Assembly (NCBI RefSeq): GCF_021018805.1
Contig: NC_086251.1
Span: 18,147,098 to 18,211,097 of the forward strand
DNA: 64,000 nucleotides
Direction of reading: 5' to 3'
Source: Prinia subflava
Lineage: Eukaryota > Chordata > Aves > Passeriformes > Cisticolidae
In this document: positions 11,913 to 24,982 of the stretch, piece after piece
Layout of the letters: each line of letters begins with the position of its first letter
Position numbering within the stretch: position 1 is the first letter of the stretch
Notes under the pieces: generated by a model
Databases searched by the model: none
Seen by the model: the letters and a program-made list of their open reading frames with translations, nothing else
What the model was told of the DNA's origin: nothing
Translations under genes and position numbers: made by a program

Positions 11913-13019
11913 TTTTTGAGACATCAATGACTGTCAAAGGAGGCTCATGGGTTAAGCACAACAAAAAGGAAGCATCCAAAAGTAACTGTGTTTTCAGAAG
12001 TACTGGCCTTCAATTTAGCTGTATTAATAGAAACACTTTTTTTCCACTACTAGCTTCACTATGTACTTAGAAATGGAAACTTCAAATTAGACCAGTAATT
12101 CACCTATTCTCAACTCTGACAGGGTCGAACACTTCAGAGAAGGCACAGTAAATTGTAGAGCACACAGTGATATAATATAATTTAGGAAACACCTTCCAAA
12201 ACCCATAAGTGTGTTAAGAATTAACACACTAACATGACTTTTATTATGTCCAGGAATTGAAGAAGACTCAACAAACCCAGCTAATCTCAATGCCAAAGCC
12301 TTTGGAAAAAGAAGAGAGATCCCAAAATTCACATTTACATATTGTTTTTCTATCTTCATAAAGATAATAAGGACAAATAGGTTAGTTTCCAAGTATTTTC
12401 CTTTGTCACTGAAAAAATGAACTTCTACATTGGCTGGACATCATCTATTCTTACTTTATGGGCAATGGCAAACACGAGCATGTGATATTGCATTCATCAT
12501 TCTGCCCTACATTTACCACACATGCTTCGATTGAACTACATTAAATTCTTCACATACCAGAACGTCTTTTGATCTCAGTGATCATCATTATTCATCAATA
12601 ATGCTCTCTTTGAGCATTTGAGTTGAACAGGACCGGCGATTTGACCTCATCTTCCTTATAGCCAAGTGGCCAGAGATCGCTTTCAAGGAAGATAAATTTC
12701 TGGCTCACTCTCATCACTACTCTCAGCAGCTCAATTACAAATTATGTTAACAGACACAAAATTTTAAGTGCCTTTCAGGAATTTCAGCAACTTCAATGCA
12801 GTAGTGAATTTCCGAGACTTTCTTGCCCCTTAAGTAGATTTCTGACTTTGACCATAGTTTTTGTGACTTTTCATTGCCAGGATCATCCTTGGCTCTTACG
12901 TCTTGCCAGCTGGTGAGAGAGAGCTGTATCTAATCACTGCATCTTTACTGGGAGGACTGAAGGCACGTGAATGCAAACATTATGCAAAATTCACAAGGAA
13001 CAGAAATACAGCAACAAAA

Positions 13020-13200
13020 GTAAGAGTTACTTAAAATTAATAATAAGGAGAAGGACATACTGGGAGACTTGCAATTTAAAACGCAATAGCTTGTTAAGCT
13101 GGCTTTAGTACCAGCTTAGTTCATTACTCATTACAGAGTGACAGGGAAAATAAAGCTGGAGGAGCTGCTAATGATGCCAGAAGTCTGTAATATGCATTTT
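13020..13200. promoter_or_regulatory. Candidate conserved non-coding element
   Basis: This single-copy-looking AT-rich DNA carries TTAAAATTAATAATAAGG, GCAATTTAAAACGC and CTGCTAATGATGCC, ending in ATATGCAT. It has no repeat signature. It is offered as a weak enhancer candidate only. Confidence 0.2.
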
Positions 13201-13231
13201 GTAGTTCCTAATATCTTAAAACTAAACACAG

Positions 13232-13263
13232 AAAGGAAAAAAAAAAAAAAGGAAAAAAAAAAG
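13232..13263 (+). repeat. A-rich simple repeat
   Basis: Two poly(A) runs (A14 at 13237 and A10 at 13253) are separated by GG. No retroposon body is recognised next to it. Confidence 0.8.
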
Positions 13264-13494
13264 GCTAATCATCTGCTCCTAGTCCCCTGATTTCATATCC
13301 AATTGCCAGCAAACAAATCCACTTATAGGGAATTTTTTAGTTCCTTTTCTGCAGTATTTTAATTAGATTCCACCAATAAGTCTCTGAAAGGAAAATAATT
13401 CATTTTCTTAAAGCAATTAGATGAGCCTTGCTCTCTTCATGTGACAACAGTCTTGGCCATCCTACCTCCTTCAGAAGTACTGGACAGCGCTTTA

Positions 13495-13520
13495 CACTGC
13501 CAGGGCACACTGCCAGGGCA
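13495..13520 (+). repeat. 13-bp tandem duplication
   Basis: Two exact copies of CACTGCCAGGGCA lie head to tail. Confidence 0.9.
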
Positions 13521-16500
13521 CACCCTTCCTCTTGGGCAGTGCCTTCCAGGGTTGGGTATCAACAGCACTTCCTACAAATCAATGCTGTTGAACCTGCTAT
13601 TCCCAAAATTTAGAAGGCTTTTTTTCCCCATTTCTGTTAAGGAGGTGAAGCAGATCTTGGATGACCTAATAGATCCATTTCTAGAGAGTTCTTTTTTTAT
13701 TCAGGTGTGTCCTTGTTTTGGCAGGGATAGGGTTACTTTTATTCATAGCAGCTGGTACAGTGCTGTGTTTTGGATTTAGGATGAGAACAATGTTGATAAG
13801 AAATCAATATTTTAGTTGTTGTTAAGTACTGCTCACTAACTCAAGGACTTTTCAGTTTCCTGTGCTCTAGGATCCAGTCACTGATGACTGGATTCAAACA
13901 CACAGAGACTGCACATACATCCACTATGAGGCCAGAACATGAAATACTGGAAATATGTCTTTCCTCTGATAAAGACAAAATACTGATGAGAAGAGTCAAT
14001 TTGCTATCAGCAATAGAAATTTCCCAGTCTTTGGTTTTGTGTGGAAAATGTCCACTTGGAGCTCTGTTTATCCACTCTCATATCTAGAAAGACACATAGC
14101 ATGCTTTTGGAGGATCAAAAAATCTGCTTTATACTGTCAGGTAATTTATTGCATGAGCTATTGAAAATAGCAGGACTTAACTTTCAATAAGCAATTCCAT
14201 TTGCTTGCTCCATGCACGTCTCTGAAGTATCTCTGCCTCTTCATAGATGCAAACAAGTCTCCATTCATTACTTGCATTAATGCACAGCTAAATATAGTGA
14301 TCTCAGAACAACTGGATCTTCTTTCTGCCTTACAAATTTCTGACAACTCCTTAGCTGAATTTTGATGACAAAGACATTAGGAATACAATTTTGTAAGCAG
14401 AACTGTCACAGCAGACAAAAATGTCATCCCACTGGATTCATCAAAACGTGTACCTCCAAGAAATGAGCCTACTCCTGTAACAATCCTACTCAAGTAAATG
14501 CCCAGTATTAAAATGTAATCTGCCTCATTTAAAATGAGAGCATAAGGTCTTAAGGATTTGGTAATGAACCCCAAATGCCCACTCATGCCCTTTTTCACTA
14601 TTTAGGAGGAGACTACACTGTGAAAATGGGAGGCACTGAAAAGTGTGATTTCCAAAGTGCAGGAAAACAAAATCTAAAGGTGGTGCGTAATGATGCATCC
14701 ACTGAAGCATTTGAATAAAAATCCTTGAATTCAGTGGTGCAACACTAGGCCCCAAAATAATTTGAGACTCCAGTGCAAGAAACAGAATCCTTTCTTCCTG
14801 CAGGCAGGGGAGATGCTCTCTCACCAGCCCTGACATTTCTGGGTTCTACAGGAGCATGCAAGCACACAACCAGTTTAACTAATTTGCAGCATCAAAACCT
14901 TAATGTACTTGTTCCAGTAGTTCTAGAATATATGAAAAAATCAATTACATGAGGTAAAACAATTGTCTTTGAAGTATTCACTGTGCACTTTGGAAGGGCC
15001 ATGTAGAGGATGGAGAACATAGTGGTTTACATTATCTTAACTTGCAGTTTCAGCAGGAGGGAAGAGAAAAGCAGAACCCTTCCTGCAAGTCTGTGTGTGG
15101 CCTGTAAATCTTACTGAAAGGAAGTGGCAATGACAAAACACCCAGCTGGGACACACAGCCACTTGCAAATGGTTGGCCAGCACAAAAAAGAAGAGAGAAA
15201 AGAACAAAATTACCTCTAAGTGCTATTTCCTACCACTTTTATTTAGTGGATAGGTGGTGTTGGAGAAGGGCCTACTGTAAATCCAATTAAGTCAAATTCT
15301 TTCCAATTGTTCTAACTGGTTTTTGATGAGGCTTAGCTTTTCAATCTTACTATTCCTAATTACCAGGATCATTACAGTGCTCCTCGAGGACCAACCAACA
15401 ACAAAACCCCACTGCTTTAAACACAGTGCAAACAAACCCATTCTTGACAAAGTTTTCTATATAATCAAAAAAGAAAGAAGATGGGAAGATAATCTACAGT
15501 GACCTGTACCATTATCTGCTGTTTTGCCACCTGAAATCCAGGTATGGCAAATGGAAGAGGAAACATATTTCTGCTCTAGCTGCCTTAAGTTATTGGAAAT
15601 CTGCAATGAATGGTGCAGGGCATTAAGTAAAATACAATCATTGTGATCTTCCCCATTCCCTGAAACTGCACAGCCAGGTAAAGGATAAGATCCTGTGCAT
15701 TTTAAGTACTCAACAGTCTTTAAATTGTCTGTGCAATCTAGCAGGGCAGTCCTGACTACTTCCAGTTTCTGCACGGTAACACAAAGTGCATTCTTTGGTA
15801 ACAGCACAGAGCAAAAGTGCTTCCAAGGGACTTGAAAATATTTACATGCCAATCTCTCCAACCAACAAGAACAAAAAAAGCTAAGGTAAAGTTGATGACA
15901 TTCTAGTGAATTCCTGATATGTCATGAGACCTTGTGTTGGTTAAAATATGCATTAATATGCATTAAAGAAGCTCCAGGGCAGTCTTATTTTCAGCTGAAT
16001 TACTGGCTCACAGCATGGCAGACGCTTGTAAAGACCGCAAAGAAAATTATTCTTTTTTTCAGGAGGGGAAAAAAATAAAAACCAAGAGAGTATGAAATTA
16101 CAGTGTGTCGCTGTAGAACAATGCCCCAGTCAGATCTAATCAAAGAACTGAAGAAAAACCGAACAGAGTACAAGAAAAGACAGAGATTAGATTGATCCCC
16201 AAGTCAAGGAAAAAATCTGGGAGACAAGAACAAAATCAATCCATACTGCACAGAACAAAGAAATAGTTTGCTAGAGTCCACAACAAAGTGCACAAGATCT
16301 TATCTGTAGTGAATAATATGCACTCACACTAGTTTTTATTTTTGTACAACAGAACAGGTTAGAAGGTGAAGGAAGAATGGAAAGTTGGAACCAAACCAAA
16401 AAAACCCCACATAACCCAAACCACAGAATAGAATACAATTGATTTTTATATAACATGCTCATTGTGAAGTGTTGTAAATCACCTTGCTGCAGGACAGTCA

Positions 16501-17254
16501 ATCACAACCTAAGGGAACAATAAAGTTTTACAGCAGGGTAAGTAGAGAGGAAACAGCTTAGAGAGGAGGAGAGAGAAAATGTATTGGGAAAAGAAAATCC
16601 AAGCACATCAAACATGATAGGATCAGTCTGAAGGAATAAGAGAATTAGTGTATGAGCTAAAAAAGCAGCAGTGTTGAATGCATCTTTGTGTAAAGATTTA
16701 AAGATTTTTTTCCCTCCACAACAAGTATTCAACCAGATGGAAATAATCCAATGGCATCAAAGTATCAATAAAAGCTATTCCATCAGAGAGGAACGCTGCT
16801 TTCTAGTTCCCCTTCCTCATACAGTAGCTGACCAGTGTCATAAGCAGTTCTATCATGAGCATGGAGATTTATTTGGAAAGGTCATAACAGATCGTTACAG
16901 CCACCTAGAACCCGAATTCGTAAGAATGCCAGGAACACGTAGTGTTGTATTGTCCAAGGTTCACATCCACAGACACCGTGTCAGCTGTGCCGAGAAAACA
17001 ACTCTTGAATTCACTCCAGGGCTTGCCCCAGAATCCTTATCCAAACTCACATCCCCACATATTTACATCCTAGAGAACTGATTCCAACTCCTCTGTAACA
17101 ATTCCCCAAACAGAACACCAGGCCTCACGTGTTAGGTGGTTACACATTCAAATCTACCCTGCCTCGTTTGTTCAGCCTCACACCCGCTGGCACTGTGACC
17201 CACGGCCCCATCCTTCCACCCCACGAGCACCCTTTGCTGAGTGTTTTCCTCTCC

Positions 17255-17400
17255 AGCCGCACGGGCACGGGCTGTGAATCCCGCTCACAGCAGGGACGGG
17301 CTCCCCTCATCTGTATTCGCCGCCGCGGCCGCCGGAGAGGCTGCGGGGCCGCGCGTCAGCCACCGACCGCCGCGGGCAGCTCCTGTCACCTGCACTAAGT
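17255..17400. promoter_or_regulatory. Intronic CpG-rich patch
   Basis: This short patch is dense in CpG (for example CGCCGCGGCCGCCGG at 17321-17335 and GACCGCCGCGGGC near 17366) in a CpG-poor region. It may be an alternative promoter or a CpG-type enhancer within the tetraspanin intron. On the minus strand TTAGTGCAG is followed by GTGACA, a usable donor, but no exon can be confirmed. Confidence 0.4.
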
Positions 17401-17720
17401 GGCTGCTTATTAGACAGGCGGGGGGAATTTGGGCCTGTGAGCAGCCTTATTTATCACAGAAACCAAGAGCCTGGCAGTGAGAGGGGAGGGGCACGAGGAG
17501 AAGGAATTCTGCCAGGGTTGAAGGATGCCCCTGCCCAGGCAAAGGCCGTGGTTCTGGAAGGGCAGGTGGAATTGATTATCTGCAATGGCTGCATTTCCAA
17601 AGAAATTATCTTTTAACTCTGTCTTTAACCTGAGAGCGAACGTGGCCTTCATGATTAGTGGGGAGCAACAAAGATAGAGAATTGTTGGATTAAGTACCCT
17701 TAATCTTACCCTTTTGGGAT
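17385..17720. promoter_or_regulatory. Candidate enhancer with E-box and GATA motifs
   Basis: Directly beside the CpG patch lie an E-box CACCTG (17387-17392) and several GATA-type sites on the minus strand, seen as TTATC in TTATTTATCACAG, GATTATCTGC and AATTATCTTTT. The low repeat content and motif clustering resemble a conserved enhancer. This is inference from pattern. Confidence 0.3.
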
Positions 17721-20700
17721 TAGGTCTGCGGTAGTGTGGAGTGAACTACAGCTCAAAAAATGACTCTTGCACAGGAAACAGAGCCGTATTGATTTCCTGG
17801 CATTCCTACAGACACTTAAGGTCTGTAATAAAGTTTAATGAATGTAATGAAGCAGAGAACAGTGCCTTTCCTCTAGAGAGCCGATCAGCCCCACGCCTTC
17901 CAGGTACATTCAAAACTGCAGTACAAGCAGTTTTCTTTCTCTGATCCCTGAATAGTTTCCAACTGGCAGGAAATACCAGGGTGCCAACAGTTGTTCACTG
18001 GTTAATTACGTGCTTGGAAGGAATCCTAGGAATCATACATCCTAAACACCTTCAAGAGTCATTTGAGAGCTTGTCACCTTCACAGAAGATTTTCTGTCCT
18101 GGAAGTTAGATCGACTTCCCAAAACTGCAGTCTGTACAGAATGTGTCACAGAAAACTTGTAAGCTCCAGTTGGAATAACACTCTTGTAGCCTACAACACT
18201 TTGGATCCTAACAGGATCCTGATCAGCAGCAGGATTTAGCAGCATGGCTTCAACGAAATGAAGTGAAGAAGGGCAGTGGAAATACCACCAAAAATAACCA
18301 CCACCAGATAAATAAATTACATCCTTAGTAAGATGTTTCACATTCCCCTAGGCTGCCTCTCCTCCTCTTTTTTATACACTGCCTTATCAAGGAGAATAAA
18401 TTGGTTCAGATTACTTGCTAAAAATAGAGCACATCAATAAAACTCCCTTCCAACCTCTTTAACCAGTTCATACTGCAGAAAATGTGCTGTTAGAGGAAGA
18501 AGGTTTGAGCATGCAAATCCATTTCCATTCCTCAGCCATGTGCACTCTCACATACAAACACTGAAAACACACGTGGTGTGCCTCTACATGAAATCATTTT
18601 ATCAATATTGTTTCCCTAAATGTGAGGGAACAACTCATTTGGAACAGAGCATCACTGCTTTCAGGACCACTGGAGCTGTGCATATTGTTAGGGATTCAGC
18701 TCCTCACACTTGGTGTCCAGATCTGAGGATTTTTTGCCTACTTCTTGAATAACAGGGATTTTTATATTGCTGATTCCTCATCATAAGAAAGGAACAGAAG
18801 TCTTTGAAGTCAAAGTATTACTTAATTCTGTAATCACTATAGGATAATAAGCATCTTTCAAGAGTGAAAAAGGATTGGTAATTTGAAAAAAATTATGCAC
18901 CTAAAGATACACATAGACATGAAGACACCTACTTTGTATTCTGATTCCTCAACAACTTTGAAAATCTAACTTTTTCTCCTGTAGGCATCCAGCAGAAAAC
19001 TAGCCTTAATAATTTCTTTTTTCTTCCTTTTTTTCTTTTTAATCTCTTCTACGGAGCAATCTGACATCCTGGTGCCCAGCAGTGATATTAATCATTGAAG
19101 CACTCCTCCGTTTCCCCAGTTTCTCTTAGAATCTGAGATTCTGTTATGCAAAAAGAGTGGTTGGCAAAGCACAGTTCTTACAGCTGCATGAATGCCAGAT
19201 GGAGGTGCTGGTGCAACCTTTTCCTTTTGCTGCCCGCTCCACCCCACCATGGAAAAAAGATATGAAGCACAAGGCAGCTGGGAAAAAATGTATTTGCCTG
19301 GCAGTAGCAGTGCAATTTGTGAGGACAATCACACAAAGGTGACACTTTTAGTGAAGTGCTGCATGGGATGGAATGATGGAGCACCAACATCCCAAGCCAT
19401 GCCTGTGTACTGTTAAAAGTTCCTCAAGGCTTTCTGTCCAAGGCTAAGGGTGTTCAGAGGCAGATTTCTTACTAAAAGCCTGTATTTAAGTGGCTTAGGA
19501 CTGTAAGGTAACAAGACCAGGCAGTCAGAGCAAGGAATCTGGAAGAACTGTGATCTTAAACATAGCAAATATTCTGTTTTCAGAGGAAAGAAGCACCTGT
19601 CTTGAACTCAAGGAGTGGTAAAACAATAAGGGAGGCCTCTACTGCTGCTTTCTGTTTGTCAGACCAGGTCCTAATGCCTTTGCACCTATATTAATAAATC
19701 ACACCAGAAACAAAATTGCAAAAATCAAGGGGACCACAAACCAAACACAGCATTATTCAATGCCAATAAGAAACACGGTATCTAGTCACAGAAATCCTGT
19801 TGCTAAAAGCCTGACCCTGCTCAACTCCAAACACACAACCTAAAAAGAGACCAAGTGTAGGCAGGGGAATGGTGGTAAAACTGCTAGATCAATGTCAAGA
19901 TGAGAGGGAAAGAAAATAAAAGAATTCAAAGAGGCAGAGAAAGGAGAGCTTTGAATTGGCCTTTATTTTACCCCATAGGTAAACCCTGAATGCAGGAGCA
20001 TCTCTGGTATAATTCCTATCTGCCAAGTACTGCCTCTACCTGTCTAGACCTACAGCCAACATCAGATAAATTCTAAATGGGTGATAAGGGAAAGGGATCT
20101 CAGGAAGTCAACACCAAAGAACTCTATTTCACACTTTTTTCACTGCCTTTTCCCATTCCTTTGCTCCTGCTTGCTCTGAAATGGAAAGTGCCTATATCTC
20201 TGGAATGTGTCCATCTGGCACCACTTCCAAAATGCAACACCAAGGTGTGACACCATCCAATACCCTACCAGCCCTGATACACTTTCCCTGTGGAAGGAAT
20301 AAAAGCAAATATTTCATTAATAGAAGCTTTGTAACAGTTTGCTGTAGCAGAGGAAAGTGCATGCTTACCTACAGCTGAAATGGAGTCCTGCCTGTCCATG
20401 GAACAAAGAACACAGCACCACAAAAAGAGTGGAAATTCTGTATGCAGTTGGAAGACAAAAGGATACTGAAGCGGTCAAGTGTATCACATACTGAAATTCA
20501 GCAAGGATCAAGATGATTCTTTTATTCAAAGTCTATCACGTCAGTATCTTTGCAGTGCTCTAAGATCACCGTGTAATTTTGCCAAAGCCTGTGTTCTGGT
20601 GAAGTGTTTGTCTCCCAGCTGCCCAGGTGGACAGTTTACAGTGCCTGTCTCATAAGGATGCCTCTGCTCATGGTGTTTGGGACTTCATGACTTTCCCCCC

Positions 20701-21342
20701 AGCTACTCTAAAGTGGATTAAGTTCACTGGCCTAAGCAGCAGCAGACATGGTGCTGCTATTAGGTGAGATTTGGTAAATGTCTCTGTTAGCACTGTTTCA
20801 CATAAAGCTCTGGGAGCAAGGTCAGGAAAAGTGAGAGAATGCAACTTTTCTCTGAATTCCAGTTAGGCACCAGCCACTGGGGGTTATTCAATACACTTCA
20901 CTTTAAACCTAGGGTTTGCCATCTGTTCTGCGCTCTAATTACAAAATATAAACCAAATACAACTCACTATTGAATCACAGAAAATAAGCTGTAGGAGATT
21001 TAAATTCATAGGGAAAGCTCTTTACTTAATGCAGAAAGCATCTGCAGAGTTTTTCTTATGTTATCTTTTAGGCAGTATAATCTAGAGAAAATGAGATTGC
21101 TTATCCAGGACCCTAACAAACACATTTCTGGAAAACTGGATGAGTCCCTGGGGTGAGATGTTCAGTTTAGGAAAAATATGTTGCAGAGCAACTCCTGCAT
21201 CAATTTATCTATATCCAGAAGAAAAACTATAGTAAAAAGTTTAACACAGTCATGATAATACAAGGAGGCAACTGCAGCAAGAATGTAAGGAAAAAGCTGA
21301 CTTTACTCAAGTGATTGATAAAAGTTTACTATAAAGGAAAAA

Positions 21343-21398
21343 ACCCCCAAAAAACACAACACCCCATACCACACAACAAAAAACCCCACACCCACCCC
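21343..21398 (-). repeat. C-rich/A-rich tract, G-quadruplex-capable on minus strand
   Basis: The plus strand has C-runs of 5, 4, 4, 3 and 4 separated by A-rich spacers with CACA words, so the minus strand carries five G-runs in 56 bases. It is a simple-sequence region, and the longer loops make folding weaker than for the promoter array. Confidence 0.5.
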
Positions 21399-24300
21399 AA
21401 ACTCCTCACAGACTCATTTTTGGCTCTGCAATTTATTGTTCATTTTTTCCCCCAACTACATCCAATTATAAACTACAGTATTTTCATATGTTGGGTGACA
21501 CAGAGTCTGACTGTAATGGAAACACAGATACAAGGAACAGCTGAAGACAACACCTGGGTTTCTCACAAGCTGGTATCACTTGCATGACAGAGCAGTAAGA
21601 AAGGAGGAGTCTGAGGCTTGTCTTTCACCCAGCCCATTGTGGCTACAGGCAGCTCTGCCACTTGGGGTTGTACCAACTGCAGGATTCTGGAGAACCTTTC
21701 ACACCCCAGTGCACTCGGACGTGCAGTTTCATTACAGACTGAACTATAAGGAGGACTGGCAGCTGCCAAAGAAAAGCAGCCCTTACATCCTCCCCCATGG
21801 CCAGGCAGAAAACAGCACTGTGGAAGCATCCCCACAAAATGGGCTGCCTCTGCCAGCCTGGCAGTCCTTGCACGACCTGGAATTGCACTGACTTGCAGCA
21901 TTTTGCTTAATCAGGAGCTTGCTGCCTTACCAGATGAATGTGCCTAATTGCTATTTACTGAAGAGACACCCATCAGTGATACACTTAATGAAAGCAGAAA
22001 TGTGAGAAAGGGAGAGGGAAACATAAGGAACTGTCTTTGAATTCTGCACATTCACCATTGCTTAAACAACTTAATTCCCAGCATATTTCTCTACAACTGA
22101 GCACATTTAGTGAAACCATATTGGATGATAACAGGGAAAGTCTGACAATAAAAGCCTGCATGGACAAATTCCAGCACGGACTTGCTCTCTTACACATCAG
22201 AAACTACATTTTGATCACAACCCCGTGATAAAACCAGGAGTCCTGATCAAGCTGAAAAGCATGTGCCAATCAGATCCACTGTGGACAGCCCTCCCAGCCC
22301 ACCTCTCCTGTGCATCCTGGACACATGGGCCTTATGTCAAATCAGGTCCAATTAGTTTGAAGGTGTGAAACGTAGCAATTGATTAAATCAACTGAAGGAT
22401 GCTTCTCTCAGATAACTCACTAGTTCCTGTGTTAATCAGGAAAACAGGCTCTCCTACGGGGTTGATAAACTCCCCCTAGCACAGGCTCACTTTTAACAGT
22501 TGAGTCGGTAAAGTTTTGAATGATTTGAAATATTCATTGAAACTCTGTTGAAACACCTACCACGCAATGTTAAAGAAGAGATAATTTCTGGAATTCTAAG
22601 CCAATAATCAAGAAGTAACTGAAAACAAAGACAGAATATCCACAACTGAACTACAGAAAAAAATAGACCAAAACAGAAGTGGTGAATCTTGGATACTTTC
22701 AAGGTATTAGAGGTCTTGAATTTAAAAATACTAAGGAAAAAAGGGGGGAATGGGGAGGGACCAAAAAGTTTACCAGCCCAAAACCAGAAGCAGTAAGGGC
22801 CTGTTCATCCATATAAGAAGATCTAGAGCAAAAAAAGATGAGTCAGAATAACTGCCAATAATGGAGGGCTTTGACAGGAATCTCTTCCTGAGCATGGCAG
22901 AGTGACAAAAACCAGCGGGGTGTGCCCTTCAGGAAGAATGGATAAGGGCATAACCACTGGGGAGGTTACTCAACTGAAAGATCCCTGTAACCTACAAAGA
23001 CATCACTGAGGGAACAGAGGAAGGTGTATCCTCCAAACTACAGCTTTAGGAGTACACACCTTCTGGAAAAACCACTATCTTAACTTTCAGAGCAGGCAGA
23101 AAACACCAGTGAAACCCAGACCTTACTGGAAACTGCGGAATTTCTCACACTGGTTTCAAGAGAACTGAAACACCATTCTGGGCGTTATATAGACGTTCTT
23201 AACATCCCCAATCAGATAATCATCAATGAACTGGAATAATTGCCCATTTTAGGTTTGCTGCACCTCCTTTCAAGGTGTATGACACAGGGTTCAGGTAAGA
23301 CAATGCTTGTCAACCAAATGTAGCATTGTCCAGTGCCTGTGTGATGAATAATGAATGCCACAAAAATAAAAGGGAAAAAGTTGAGGATACAGCTGATGTA
23401 GATTCAGAACAATCATCATAACAATGCTAAAAATTAGTTGCAATAAAATCATCCAAAGGAAATATTTAGATTTCGATTTAGACTCCTGCAGACAAAGAGA
23501 AGGGAGATATTCACATGAGTGACCCCTTTTGGGAAGACGGAATCAGTAGCAAACCTTCTTTAGATCTTTTCCTAAAGAAGGAAAAGGAAAATGCTGGGTA
23601 AAAGTCCCAGAATCAAGGCAGTTCAGAACAGTAAGCAGATTATAACAGTGGCACTGGTTCTCCTCAGTCATGTGCTGAGAGGAAATCACAGTGCAGGCAA
23701 GAACTATGCTAAGTGCTGTTGATTAAAGGTTTGGAAACAATAAATAAAAAGGCTGTTTTGTAAGACACACAAATCAAAGTTACACTTTTAAAGTGCAAAT
23801 GATACATGCAAATTCCAAATCAGGCCATCAGCACTCCTGTCCTTCCTCACCTCCTCAACACCTAAGCCTGGACACTCAGGAGATCTTCCTGCTACTCACA
23901 AGTTTCTTCAGACAATTAGTGATGGCTCCAACAGCCCTGGCTGGGGACAATTTCTCAGTAACCAAAGTAGTGTCACATGTGCAACTAAAGCAGCTGTGGT
24001 CTGGTATCAGAGCCCACAGCACCTCCCTCGTGTAGCGCACCACTACAAGAAGCGGGAGGAATGCTCCACAGGAATGGGCACGTTTAACCCTTCAACGACA
24101 AATACTTTTCTTAAACAAGTGATCCATAGCTTCTAAAAATTATACAAATCCCACAGGAGGTGGAATGGAAGCCGCCCTGGGCACATCACCGGCCACTTTG
24201 ACTTGCAGAAAAGTAAAAAGCACCTTCAATTCTGTTTATATCAAATGCTCCCAAGAGATCCAAACTAAGAACCTGTTAGAGACTCACTCAAAATACAGCA

Positions 24301-24961
24301 GTGTTGCTGCCTCTGTCCCACTGACTCTGGTATGCTCTTTAACAGGCTCCTCCAAAACAGTAAGTGCAGAGGTTTCCAAATCCATGCTACACTTTACATT
24401 GTTTCTCTAAAGCTGCTTTCATTTTCATTTTATGAATCTGGTCAACCAACTCATGAGTAAACATTTTTAATCGCTTATTCAGCTCTGCCTGACAGCAGAA
24501 TTAAACTCTCCCAGTTGTATGATCCTTCTGTCAGGGTTACAGGTAGTAGATTAGAAGGAACAGTTAAGAACTTAGGATCAAAGGTAATTAAAAAAGACTG
24601 GCATGTATAAACAATATCTACATCACTGCACAAACCCTCTGGAGTGTCAAGGGCAACTATAAAGTTCAAGTTAGTAATAAAAATTCCTGCTCAATTAATA
24701 ATATTTTCAAAAGAAGCAGACAGCAAGTTTCAGCTTCCCAGAAAAGAGCACCTCACAATTAGGGACAAACAACCAGGGCAGGGAAGAAAACTTAATAGAC
24801 AGCTCATTAATTTCTCCTTGGTGGTAAAATCTTAGGGATACACAGGTCCTCCAGTTCAATGGTCCCAGGTGCTTGTTCTCAAAACTCAGGAAAGTACAGT
24901 CTATATGAATGAAGCAAGAAAAAATAAAGCCAGAAAATCCCTGTCAACACTGTCTACACAG

Positions 24962-24982
24962 CAATATTCATGCAATATTCAT
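24962..24982 (+). repeat. Short AT-rich tandem duplication
   Basis: CAATATTCAT recurs after one base (CAATATTCATGCAATATTCA). This is a minor simple duplication. Confidence 0.7.

Larger units (their letters stand above)
11913..17254. other. Intronic sequence, no gene seen
   Basis: This stretch holds the enhancer candidate at 13020, A-rich tract at 13232 and a 13-bp duplication. A 134-codon minus frame (15861-15457) has no recognisable domain and is not called. Confidence 0.5.

Noticed and set aside
15457..15861. 134-codon minus-strand frame with several Cys
   Set aside because: There is no recognisable domain, splice signals or strong start context. Kept as probable chance in AT-rich DNA.
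21563..21901. Overlapping 112-codon minus and 103-codon plus frames
   Set aside because: Opposite-strand pairs of similar length with no motif usually reflect local GC content, not genes.
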